A stretch of DNA of 64,000 nt from Bradyrhizobium sp. SSBR45G (GTDB lineage Bacteria; Pseudomonadota; Alphaproteobacteria; Rhizobiales; Xanthobacteraceae): positions 124,001 to 188,000 of the forward strand of contig NZ_BSCT01000003.1 in the NCBI RefSeq assembly GCF_030159255.1. Direction: 5' to 3'. The position numbers were made by a program, and so were the translations under genes. Each line of letters opens with the position of its first letter. Position 1 is the stretch's first letter. Positions 1 through 6,714 of the stretch are shown piece after piece. The notes under the pieces are model-generated. The model saw only the letters and a list, made by a program, of their open reading frames with translations, did no database searches and was not told the DNA's origin.

Positions 1-1
1 C

Positions 2-409
2 TGCATGGCCGGCGCGCGCGAGATTCTGGCATTGAAGAACGCGGCCGCGATGTACGCCAATGCCGTTCCGGGCATCGTGCAGCAGACCAAGCAGGCGCTG
101 CTGCAGTCCAATCTCAACTACCAGAAGGACCTCGACGAGGTCGCCGTGACGGTCGCGCAGACCTATGCCGGCAAGGAGAAGGAGATCGGCGAGACGATGG
201 CGCAGATCTACTGCAACGAGTTCACCGATGCCGAGATCGCCAACCTCGTCACCTTCTACAAGTCGCCGATCGGCCAGAAGCTGCTTGCGGCGGAGCCGAA
301 GGCGATCCAGATGAGCATGGGCGCGATGAACCAGTGGGCGGCGCAGTTCTCCGACACCGTCGCAGCCCAGTTCCGCGCCGAGATGCGCAAGCGCAACAAG
401 CCGATCTGA
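2..409 (+). CDS. DUF2059 domain protein, C-terminal part (5' end outside window)
   Basis: The reading frame is open from base 2, so the gene begins upstream of the window; the ATG at base 5 is probably internal. The 134 visible residues match the DUF2059 fold: an all-helical stretch with the family's hallmark segment around residues 62-95, containing YCNEFT, then IANLVTFYKSPIGQKLL, then a Met/Gln-rich helix. Full-length members are about 170-200 residues with an N-terminal signal peptide, which would lie off the left edge. They are thought to be periplasmic; the function is unknown. The stop lies 33 bases before the gor start on the same strand, so cotranscription with gor is likely. In related genomes this pair often follows rpiA (from memory), which would be off-window. 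Confidence 0.8.
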   Translation, partial: CMAGAREILALKNAAAMYANAVPGIVQQTKQALLQSNLNYQKDLDEVAVTVAQTYAGKEKEIGETMAQIYCNEFTDAEIANLVTFYKSPIGQKLLAAEPKAIQMSMGAMNQWAAQFSDTVAAQFRAEMRKRNKPI

Positions 410-442
410 GGCTTGCGGCGGGAAGAACAGGTCGGGGGAAAG

Positions 443-1828
443 ATGGCTGAATTCGACGTCGACCTGTTCGTGATCGGTGGCGGCTCGGGTGGCGTGCGCG
501 CCGCCCGCATCGCGGCCGGCTATGGCGCCCGCGTCATGGTTGCCGAGGAATACCGCATGGGCGGCACCTGCGTGATCCGCGGCTGTGTCCCCAAGAAGCT
601 GTTCGTGATCGGCTCGCATGTCCGCCAGGAGATCGCTGATGCCGCCGGCTTCGGCTGGACGATTCCGGAGGCCACCTTCGACTGGCCGACGCTGATCCGG
701 AACAAGGACAAGGAGATCGCTCGGCTCGAGGCGGCCTACACCGCCAATGTCGAGAAGTCGGGCGCGCGAATCGTCAAGACCCGCGCGGTCATCGAGGACG
801 CCCACGCCGTGCGCCTCGGCACCGGCGAACGTGTCACCGCGAAACACATCCTGATCGCGACCGGCGGCGCGCCCAACCACGGCACGCCGATTCCCGGCAT
901 CGAGCACGTCATCTCCTCCAACGAGGCGTTTCACCTCGAGGAGCTGCCGCGCCGCATCGTGATCCAGGGCGGCGGCTATATCGCGCTCGAATTCGCCTGC
1001 ATCTTCGCCAATTTCGGCTCCGACGTCACCGTCCTCTATCGCGGCGACAACATCCTGCGCGGCTTCGACGAGGACGTCCGCAAGCATGTCCGCGCCGAAA
1101 TGGAGAAGGAAGGCATCACCATCCTGACCGGCTGCACGGTGACGAGCATCGACAAGCACGGCAAGGATTTTACGACGCATCTGTCGAACGGCTCCAGCAT
1201 CGCCTCCGACAAGGTGATGTTCGCGATCGGCCGCCATCCGGCGGTCGCCAATCTCGGCCTGGAAAAAGCCGGCGTCGCCATCAATCCGCGCAACGGCGGC
1301 ATCGCGGTCGACGCGTTCTCGCAGAGCTCGGTGCCGAGCATCTATGCGATCGGCGACGTCACCCACCGCTTCAACCTGACCCCGGTCGCGATCCGCGAGG
1401 GCCACGCCTTCGCCGACACGGTGTTCGGCGGCAAGACCGTCCGTGTCGACCACGCCGACATTCCGACCGCCGTGTTCTGCCAGCCTGAAGTGGGCACGGT
1501 GGGGCTCACGGAAACCCAGGCGCGCGAGCTGTACAACCACGTCGACATCTACAAGACCAGTTTCCGCCCGATCAAGGCGACGATGTCCGGCCGCGACACC
1601 CGCGTGCTGATGAAGCTCGTCGTCGACGGCACGACCGACCGCGTGCTCGGCTGCCACATCGTCGGCGACATGGCCGCCGAGATCACGCAGGCGGTGGCCA
1701 TCGCCATCAAGATGAAGGCGACCAAGGCCGATTTCGACGCCACGGTCGCGCTGCATCCTTCAGCGGCCGAGGAACTGGTGACGATGCGCACCGTGACCGA
1801 GCGCCACGTGCGGCAGGCGGCGGAGTAG
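443..1828 (+). CDS. gor: Glutathione-disulfide reductase
   Basis: A 461-residue cytoplasmic flavoenzyme that reduces oxidised glutathione with NADPH. The N-terminal FAD-binding motif GGGSGGVRAARIAA is at residues 12-25. The redox-active disulfide is in GGTCVIRGCVPKKL (Cys43 and Cys48). A second dinucleotide fold starts at GGGYIALEFA. The AIGDVT motif of the FAD domain and the dimer-interface HPSAAEE with the catalytic His near the C-terminus are present. Length is normal for the family. The ATG at 443 is chosen because GGGGGAAAG sits just upstream and the protein then starts directly before the FAD fold; an upstream in-frame start at 413 would add ten non-conserved residues. The last 22 codons are repeated in degenerate form at 2077-2151. 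Confidence 0.95.
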   Translation: MAEFDVDLFVIGGGSGGVRAARIAAGYGARVMVAEEYRMGGTCVIRGCVPKKLFVIGSHVRQEIADAAGFGWTIPEATFDWPTLIRNKDKEIARLEAAYTANVEKSGARIVKTRAVIEDAHAVRLGTGERVTAKHILIATGGAPNHGTPIPGIEHVISSNEAFHLEELPRRIVIQGGGYIALEFACIFANFGSDVTVLYRGDNILRGFDEDVRKHVRAEMEKEGITILTGCTVTSIDKHGKDFTTHLSNGSSIASDKVMFAIGRHPAVANLGLEKAGVAINPRNGGIAVDAFSQSSVPSIYAIGDVTHRFNLTPVAIREGHAFADTVFGGKTVRVDHADIPTAVFCQPEVGTVGLTETQARELYNHVDIYKTSFRPIKATMSGRDTRVLMKLVVDGTTDRVLGCHIVGDMAAEITQAVAIAIKMKATKADFDATVALHPSAAEELVTMRTVTERHVRQAAE

Positions 1829-1889
1829 GGGCGGCCTCAGTTTGCAAGGTGGTTCAAGCGGACGCGGGCACGCGCTGGCTGCTGAAAAG

Positions 1890-1964
1890 CGTCATTGCGA
1901 GTGCAGCGAAGCAATCCAGAGTCCTTGCTCGGCCCTGGATTGCTTCGCTGCGCTCGCAACGACG
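1890..1964. repeat. Palindromic intergenic repeat, copy 1
   Basis: A roughly 75-base imperfect palindrome with arms of about 30 bases. The left arm begins CGTCATTGCGAG and runs to GCAATCCAGAG; the right arm is its near reverse complement, CTGGATTGCTTCG to CGCAACGACG. The same element recurs at 15514-15595. From memory this REP-like sequence is very common between genes of Bradyrhizobium and Rhodopseudomonas. It can fold into a long hairpin downstream of gor and may limit readthrough, although it has no T-tract. Confidence 0.85.
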
Positions 1965-2016
1965 GCTTGTCGTCTGCCGACGCTTCGCCATCACCCGGCG
2001 TGCGACACGCTAGTAA

Positions 2017-2068
2017 TTCGGTGACAGTGCATAAAACTCGCATGGCAGTTAAGTGCACTGTCACCGAA
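2017..2068. repeat. 15-bp perfect inverted repeat (TTCGGTGACAGTGCA arms)
   Basis: The arm TTCGGTGACAGTGCA at 2017-2031 is repeated as its exact reverse complement at 2054-2068, with a 22-base spacer. It lies between the REP-like palindrome and the duplicated gor tail, with no gene of its own. It may be another dispersed element or the ends of a small miniature element; the sequence alone does not decide. Confidence 0.7.
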
Positions 2069-2076
2069 ATATCCGC

Positions 2077-2151
2077 GCCGGTGAGCTCTTGACGATGCGC
2101 ACGGTGAGCGAGCGTCAGGTGAGGCGGGCGGCGGAGCGGCGTCCTTGGTGA
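2077..2151 (+). pseudogene. Duplicated remnant of the gor 3' end
   Basis: Translating from 2077 gives [20 protein letters not shown] followed by RRPW and a stop. This matches the last residues of Gor (AEELVTMRTVTERHVRQAAE, encoded at 1763-1828) at about three quarters of positions, and the DNA is similarly close. The fragment has no start, no domain and no independent function. It sits on the far side of two palindromic repeats, so it looks like the leftover of a tandem duplication of the gor tail or of a repeat insertion that duplicated its target. Confidence 0.75.
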
Positions 2152-2311
2152 GATGATCCTGCGCGTCCGCGCGCGAAATTCGAAAAATGATCCTCCTCGT
2201 CGTACCTTATCGCGTGATGGCCGGTATCCTAGACTGTCGTCAATGATCGGCGACGGCGTCTCTGGCAGCAGAGAACGCGGTGCGATCAGATCGAACGCAG
2301 CGAGAGACGAC

Positions 2312-2713
2312 ATGGACATCAAGCGGAGTGGTTCGCGGCCTTCCGGCGTCGGGTCGCCCGATCATTTCACCGGCGCGGTGCGCAGCGATCCCTTGTTCGA
2401 GGTGGTGGAGCCGGCGCGAACGCGGGGCGGGCTCGTCACCTTTGAGCCGGGGGCGCGCACAGCCTGGCACAGCCATCCGCTGGGGCAGGTCCTGATCGTG
2501 ACGTCCGGCCTCGGCTGGGTGCAGCGCGAGGGCGGCCCGATCGAGGAGATCCGCCCCGGCGACGTCGTGAGGTTCGAGCCCGGCGAGCGGCACTGGCACG
2601 GCGCGACCGCCGCCACCGCGATGTCGCACATCGCGATCACCGAGTCCCTGAACGGCAAGACCGCCGACTGGTTCGAGCATGTGAGCGACGCGCAATATCG
2701 CGCTCGCGTCTGA
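2312..2713 (+). CDS. Single-domain cupin protein
   Basis: A 133-residue protein with one cupin barrel. Motif 1 is around residues 48-62 ([20 protein letters not shown], with two His and a Gln where Glu is often found). Motif 2 is [18 protein letters not shown] with a third His. These His residues would bind a metal. Small cupins of this type, sometimes annotated as quercetin-dioxygenase-like or hydroxynitrile-lyase-like, have varied and mostly unknown activities, so no substrate is assigned. The ATG at 2312 is preceded by GCGAGAGACGAC; a longer in-frame reading to 2153 adds low-complexity residues and runs next to the gor remnant, so it was not used. The gene stands alone, with the convergent 2739-2945 gene downstream. 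Confidence 0.75.
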   Translation: MDIKRSGSRPSGVGSPDHFTGAVRSDPLFEVVEPARTRGGLVTFEPGARTAWHSHPLGQVLIVTSGLGWVQREGGPIEEIRPGDVVRFEPGERHWHGATAATAMSHIAITESLNGKTADWFEHVSDAQYRARV

Positions 2714-2738
2714 CGCGCGCGCTGCGGCTATCATCCGC

Positions 2739-2945
2739 TCAGGGCTGGATCCTCGCCGTGAGATAGGGCCGCACGAACAGATAGAGCCCCGTTGCCAGCA
2801 GCATGATGAGCGGGACCAGCGCCAACAGGCCGATCCAGAAGGCCGGCTGTGTCTGCGTCATCGCCACGATGTTGACGATGACGGCCAGCGTGAAGGCGAG
2901 CGACAGCCAGCGGTGGATCTGTCGGATGGCGTTGCTCCAGTTCAT
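2739..2945 (-). CDS. Small two-helix membrane protein
   Basis: A 68-residue protein beginning MNWSNAIRQIHRWLSLAF, with two hydrophobic segments at about residues 14-30 and 36-58 separated by a short polar turn (TQTQP), so it should sit in the inner membrane with both ends on the same side. I do not recognise a named family. It follows the SRPBCC and ArsR genes on the same strand with a 41-base gap. Similar small membrane proteins occur behind ArsR-AHSA1 pairs in rhizobia (from memory), so it is probably the last gene of that unit. Function unknown. Confidence 0.65.
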   Translation of the reverse strand: MNWSNAIRQIHRWLSLAFTLAVIVNIVAMTQTQPAFWIGLLALVPLIMLLATGLYLFVRPYLTARIQP

Positions 2946-2986
2946 CGGCTCCTCCCCATGATGATTCTGCTTTCGATCCGCGCGGC

Positions 2987-3397
2987 TCAGCCGAGCCGCG
3001 CCAGGGCTTGCTCCAGGCCGTCGAAGAATTTCGGCCAGCCGTAGCGCGCGCCCTGATAGGCACGGGTCTGGTCGGCGGCGAAGCCGGTCTGCTCCATGCG
3101 CAGATGCGTGCCATGGGGCGTCGGCGTCAGCGTCCAGGTCACCACGCTGTCGAGGCCGAGCGCGGCCCAGCTGTAGGCCAGCGTCCTGTTCGGCTCGATG
3201 GTCAGGACCTGGCAGTCGACGACGCCCCAGTCGGCCTTCAGCTTGAAGCGATGCTCGAGCTTCGGCATGAAATCATTCGCCATCAGCCATTCCGCAATTA
3301 GATGCGGCTGCGTCAGCGCGCGCCAGAGCTTGTCCGGCGGATGCGCGAACTCGCGCTCGACGACGACGGTGCGGGTTTCAGGCGCAGCAGAGGTCAT
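2987..3397 (-). CDS. SRPBCC / AHSA1-family protein
   Basis: A 136-residue protein of the START-like SRPBCC fold, Activator-of-Hsp90-ATPase (AHSA1) type. It opens with the typical strand-helix VVVEREFAHPPDKLWRALTQPHLIAEWL, followed by antiparallel strands (ECQVLTIEPNRTLAYSW-like, then VTWTLTPTPHGTHLRMEQTGF), and closes with a long C-terminal helix (GWPKFFDGLEQALARL). Such proteins bind hydrophobic ligands in a cavity; most have no known ligand. The start overlaps the ArsR stop by four bases (ATGA at 3394-3397), so the two are translationally coupled. The ArsR-AHSA1 pairing is a common bacterial arrangement, with the regulator controlling the SRPBCC gene. Confidence 0.85.
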   Translation of the reverse strand: MTSAAPETRTVVVEREFAHPPDKLWRALTQPHLIAEWLMANDFMPKLEHRFKLKADWGVVDCQVLTIEPNRTLAYSWAALGLDSVVTWTLTPTPHGTHLRMEQTGFAADQTRAYQGARYGWPKFFDGLEQALARLG

Positions 3398-3717
3398 TGA
3401 TCCATCCTGTTGAGCAGCGTCTCGAGATCGTCGAACCGGCTCTCCCAGAACGCGGCCATGCGGCCGGTCCAGTCGAGCAAGGGCGCGAGCGCTTTCGGCT
3501 GCGCGCGATAATGAGTGAGGCGGCCCTCATGGCGCTCGCGTACGAGGCCGGCTTGTTTGAGCAGGCCGAGATGTTTCGACACCGCCGGCTGCGACACGCC
3601 GGCCTTGGCCGTGAGCGCGCCGACGGTCTGCTCGCCATGGCGGCACAGGCCCTCGAAGATCGCGCGCCGCGTCGGATCGGCCAGCGTACGGAACAGCAAA
3701 TCGGGGGAGCGCGCCAT
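3394..3717 (-). CDS. ArsR/SmtB-family winged-helix regulator
   Basis: A 107-residue winged-helix DNA-binding protein. It begins with the family signature LLFRTLADPTRRAIFEGL. The recognition helix follows in AGVSQPAVSKHLGLLKQAGLV, and the wing contains RHEGRLTHYRA. The metal-binding ELCVCDL motif of true ArsR sensors is absent (here RHGEQTVGALTAKAG), so a metal effector is unlikely. It heads the minus-strand unit regulator-SRPBCC-small membrane protein. No Shine-Dalgarno precedes the ATG at 3717, where the upstream bases read TTATGGATTAA, so translation may be leaderless. A CATAAC-N6-GTTATG operator lies only 7 bases upstream of the start and suggests autoregulation. Confidence 0.9.
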   Translation of the reverse strand: MARSPDLLFRTLADPTRRAIFEGLCRHGEQTVGALTAKAGVSQPAVSKHLGLLKQAGLVRERHEGRLTHYRAQPKALAPLLDWTGRMAAFWESRFDDLETLLNRMDQ

Positions 3718-3720
3718 TTA

Positions 3721-3756
3721 ATCCATAACTCTTTGGTTATGAATAAATCCATAACT
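3721..3756 (-). promoter_or_regulatory. Putative ArsR operator
   Basis: CATAAC at 3724-3729 and GTTATG at 3736-3741 form a perfect 6-bp inverted repeat with a 6-base spacer. The decamer ATCCATAACT is also directly repeated at 3721-3730 and 3747-3756, 26 bases apart, placing a second half-site on the same helix face region. This AT-rich patch directly upstream of the ArsR start is the expected place for autorepression. Confidence 0.65.
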
Positions 3757-3963
3757 GTACGGTGATGGATGGTCAAGCAGGAACTCTCGTTGGAGTGGCG
3801 ATCGGTACGCGCTGGTGCCTGGCAATGATGAGGTGAGAGGGCGAACCCGGCTCAACGCGCGCGCGAGACGAGAACCAAACGGTCCTCATACTCCGCTCGG
3901 GGGACGCTGAGGGGACGCGGAGCTGCTAGCAAGCTGACCCATCAGTTGCTGGAGATGACGGAC

Positions 3964-4146
3964 ATGCAGGCCAATCAGGTTCCGCCGCGGCGCAAATCGT
4001 CGATCACGCCGCAAGCGGCGCTCGCCGCAGGCGTGATCGTGATGTTCCTGCTCCTGCACGTCCTCGCCGGCACGATCCTGAAAGGTGCTGCTACCGACAA
4101 CGGCGCGCAGGCGAAGCAGGCTTCGACGCGTCCATCCACCGATTGA
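3964..4146 (+). CDS. Small single-pass membrane protein, unknown
   Basis: A 60-residue product: MQANQVPPRRKSSITPQ, then one transmembrane segment at about residues 20-40 (AALAAGVIVMFLLLHVLAGTIL), then a polar Gln/Ala/Ser-rich tail. The basic N-terminus should stay in the cytoplasm. GGAG at 3951-3954 precedes the ATG at 3964 by 9 bases; an in-frame ATG at 3955 lacks a ribosome site. The stop lies 38 bases before the TSUP permease start, so the two may be cotranscribed. No family recognised; it could be a chance reading frame, although its composition (basic end, then helix) argues for a real gene. Confidence 0.5.
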   Translation: MQANQVPPRRKSSITPQAALAAGVIVMFLLLHVLAGTILKGAATDNGAQAKQASTRPSTD

Positions 4147-4184
4147 CGACCATCCATTTTCAGTTTCATCAGCCGGAGATTTTC

Positions 4185-4913
4185 ATGCCCGGGTTCGGAT
4201 CATTTTTGCTGCTCAGCGCCGCCGTTTTCTCCGGCGCCTTCGTCTCCGGCCTGGCCGGATTTGCCTTTTCCGCCGTGGCCGGCGCCATCCTGCTGCATAG
4301 TCTGCAGCCGCTGGAGGCCGTGCCGCTGATGATGGCATGCAGCGTCGGCGTGCAGGCGACGAATCTCTGGGCGCTACGCAGCAGCATCCGCTGGAAGGAG
4401 AGCCTCGTCCTCATTCTTGGCGGGCTGCTCGGCGTGCCCCTGTCGCTGTGGCTGCTGCACAATGCCGACGCGCGCATGTTTCAGCAGGTGTTCGGCATCA
4501 CGATCGCGATCTACGCCGGGTACATGCTGTTCAAGCCCGCGCTCGGCAGCCTTCAGCCCATGAACAGAAGCCGCACCGCCATCGTCGGCTTCGGCGGCGG
4601 TCTCATCGGCGGCCTCACCGCGATGCCCGGCGCATTGCCCACGATCTGGTGCGAGATGCATGGCCTGCCCAAAGCAGAGCAGCGCGGCCTCGTCCAGCCG
4701 TTCATTGCCGCCATTCAGATCGCCTCGCTCGCCGTGATGCTGGCAAGGCAGGACCTGTCATCCAAGGTGATCATCGACCTCGCCTTGAGCATTCCGGCCC
4801 TGCTCGCTGGCACGGCGCTCGGCATCCTCGCCTTCCGCAAGGTCAATGATGCGCTGTTCAGGAGAGTCGTCCTGGGCATCCTGCTGGTGTCGGGCCTGCT
4901 GCTCGTCGTCTGA
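4185..4913 (+). CDS. TSUP (TauE/SafE) family membrane permease
   Basis: A 242-residue polytopic protein of the TauE/SafE (TSUP) family, which moves sulfite, sulfonates or related anions across the inner membrane. About seven to eight hydrophobic helices are visible. The two family half-repeats both carry glycine-rich turns, GAFVSGLAGFAFS near the N-terminus and FGGGLIGGLTAMPGALPTIW in the middle. Length is typical. The ATG at 4185 follows AGCCGGAG; an in-frame TTG at 4143 would add 14 polar residues (TTIHFQFHQPEIF) ahead of the first helix and overlap the previous stop, so it is less likely. No sulfur-metabolism gene is adjacent, so the substrate is open. Confidence 0.85.
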   Translation: MPGFGSFLLLSAAVFSGAFVSGLAGFAFSAVAGAILLHSLQPLEAVPLMMACSVGVQATNLWALRSSIRWKESLVLILGGLLGVPLSLWLLHNADARMFQQVFGITIAIYAGYMLFKPALGSLQPMNRSRTAIVGFGGGLIGGLTAMPGALPTIWCEMHGLPKAEQRGLVQPFIAAIQIASLAVMLARQDLSSKVIIDLALSIPALLAGTALGILAFRKVNDALFRRVVLGILLVSGLLLVV

Positions 4914-4943
4914 CATGTGTCGGAACGGTGCGCTGTCCGGCGA

Positions 4944-5678
4944 TCACGCGACCCATCCCGTTGCAATCGCGTTGGCCCAGTCAGGCCGGCCGCCTTGGCG
5001 TGCGAGGGCTGCCATCGCAGCGGGATCATAGGGCACGTATCTGAACGTGACCGACCATTGTTCGAGCCGGCGCTCGGCAATCGCATAACAGGCGTCGGGT
5101 GTGCCGGCCTCCACGTGATAGCGCTTCGGCGTTGCGAGCCGATAGCCGGGCAGCCCGACGCTGCCGGGATTGACGATGAGCCGACCGTCGCCAAGCCGGA
5201 TGAGGCGTGGAATGTGGCTGTGGCCACACAGGATCAGCGAGGCATCGATGCCGGCCGCCCGCGTTTCGATGCTGGCGAGAGCATTGGGACGCGGCGTGCC
5301 GTCCGCCAAGATGTCCTCGAGCCAGAACGCCGCATCATCGTCCGGGGCGGCGTGACACATGAACACCTCGTCGCGATACAGCAGCGTCGCCGGTTGCGCA
5401 GCCAGCCACGCAACGTGCTCCTGCCGGAGCGCACGCACGTCGCGGCGTGACAGGTCCCCGGCACGATGCAGATCGATCATGTGCCGGTCCTGGTCGCCCC
5501 TGACCGAGGGGAAGCTCCGCGCCATCAGCATGTCGGCGGTTCGCACCGGCTCGAGCGGGCCGCTGAGATGGTCGCCGAGATTGACGACGTCGTCGATGTC
5601 GAGCGCCGCGATATCGGCCAGCACGGCCGCGAGCGCATCAGAATTTCCGTGAATGTCCGCGATGGCGGCAAACCGCAT
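4944..5678 (-). CDS. Calcineurin-like metallophosphoesterase
   Basis: A 244-residue cytoplasmic protein of the metallophosphoesterase superfamily, YfcE/MJ0936-like. The ordered metal-binding motifs are DIHGN (residues 8-12), GDHLSGP (about 36-42, in place of GDxxGxG), GDQD (in place of GNHD), CHAAPDDD and GHSHIP near the middle, then NPGSVGLP, the family's conserved loop. These ligate two metal ions for phosphoester hydrolysis. The GNHD-to-GDQD change keeps one Asp but loses the Asn ligand, which is common in this subgroup. The substrate is unknown. It is convergent with the TSUP gene, 30 bases apart. Confidence 0.85.
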   Translation of the reverse strand: MRFAAIADIHGNSDALAAVLADIAALDIDDVVNLGDHLSGPLEPVRTADMLMARSFPSVRGDQDRHMIDLHRAGDLSRRDVRALRQEHVAWLAAQPATLLYRDEVFMCHAAPDDDAAFWLEDILADGTPRPNALASIETRAAGIDASLILCGHSHIPRLIRLGDGRLIVNPGSVGLPGYRLATPKRYHVEAGTPDACYAIAERRLEQWSVTFRYVPYDPAAMAALARQGGRPDWANAIATGWVA

Positions 5679-5848
5679 GTGAGCCTCCGTTCAGGGAACG
5701 GCGGGCAAGGCATGGCCATGCGGTGAACCGTTCGCTTTAGCTGCATTTCGAAACGCGCCCGCAAGCTGATGGTCAAATCGGCGCTTGGCGGAGTTGGTAG
5801 CACAAGAGGCCGGCGCGAGCGAGCGCTCCGTCTCTCGCGGCAGCCGGA

Positions 5849-6350
5849 TTGAAGATTTCACTTTACGAATATCAGAAATCATGCTCTACTGTGCGCATCC
5901 CGCCTCACTCGGAAGGGGCGTTGCGCGCGATCGTCACGACACGCGAGGCGGGGAGCGATGGCCGCGAGAGCTCGCAGCATGTCCTTATCGGATGTGCGGA
6001 CGAACGATGCGCTTGCGGACGGTCAAGTCGCGTGGTCCTGACCTCCCGACGCTGAGGTCCGCGCAACGTGCGAAGCGCGTTGTCGCGATACGGTGGCCAG
6101 AAAGCCCGGCGCACCGGGGAGATCGCGAAGCAGCCGTAAGCCCGTCGCGCAGGGAATGCCGGATGATCGGCTTTGCCTGTGGTACCTGCCGCCTGCATTT
6201 TTTTGAGCAGGCGGGCCATGGGTGGGGCCTTCACCCGGCATTCCCTGCGCCCTCCGACTTTTGCGAGGGCGAGCGAGATCGGCAAACCTCGGACGCGGCT
6301 GCGTCGCGGGAGGCCGTCGCCTGTTTTTCCGGCCGTCGCGTCAAACTCTG
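5849..6350. repeat. Large dispersed intergenic element (about 500 bases)
   Basis: This stretch has no credible gene. From memory it matches a family of several-hundred-base intergenic repeats of Bradyrhizobium that start near GATTTCACTTTACGAATATC and run through CACCGGGGAGA and GCGCAGGGAATGCCGG to a closing CCGGCATTCCCTGCGCCC. A 16-bp perfect inverted repeat joins 6147-6162 with 6235-6250. An 8-bp hairpin (CCGCCTGC 6189-6196 with GCAGGCGG 6207-6214) sits inside the loop. Predicted short proteins here, such as one at 6023-6241 on the minus strand, are probably artefacts of the repeat. Its role is unknown; the nested stems would let it fold as RNA. Confidence 0.65.
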
Positions 6351-6351
6351 C

Positions 6352-6520
6352 CGTCGTCCCGGGCCAGTCCCGACGGCGCGAAGCGGCGGCGGGGCGCCGA
6401 CCCGGGACCCAACCTCCGCGGCGGTTGTTGCCGCGCGCAAGTCGATCCACCTTGCGCCATCCCGTCGGCCGGTGGTTATGGATCCCCGGCGTTCGCCTGG
6501 ATGAGCGTGATGATTGTGGA
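6352..6520. repeat. Second dispersed intergenic repeat (GTCGTCCCGG family)
   Basis: A stretch starting GTCGTCCCGG and passing through CCCGGGACCCAAC, then ending near GGTGGTTATGGATCCCCGG and CGTTCGCCTGGATGA. The two ends are imperfect inverted complements (GTCGTCCCGG...GGGACCC against GGATCCCCGGCG...). From memory, GTCGTCCCGG/GGGACCCATAACCAC elements are abundant in Bradyrhizobiaceae intergenic DNA. It directly abuts the larger element, so 5849-6520 is a composite of repeats upstream of the DAHP synthase gene. Confidence 0.55.
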
Positions 6521-6714
6521 GGTGCCGAGCGCAGCAGGACGCGGAGCAGGGCATTCGATCCGGAGTCTCACCTCGGGCCAAAATCCATTTGCTACCGCAA
6601 GGGCTTGGCCGAACGACTTAAATTCCAGATGGCAGTCCGGTGGCAGGCTGTGTATAAGGCGGCGCGCCGCTGCGGGGGAACAAGCGTGCGGTTGTGCAGA
6701 GGGAGTAGAGAGCC

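Noticed and set aside
2153..2311. Longer N-terminus for the cupin gene
   Set aside because: The extra 53 residues are Arg/Ser-rich and lie next to a repeat; the ATG at 2312 gives a complete cupin.
5785..6504. Possible proteins inside the repeat-rich gap
   Set aside because: They overlap recurrent intergenic elements and have no domain, ribosome site or codon bias.
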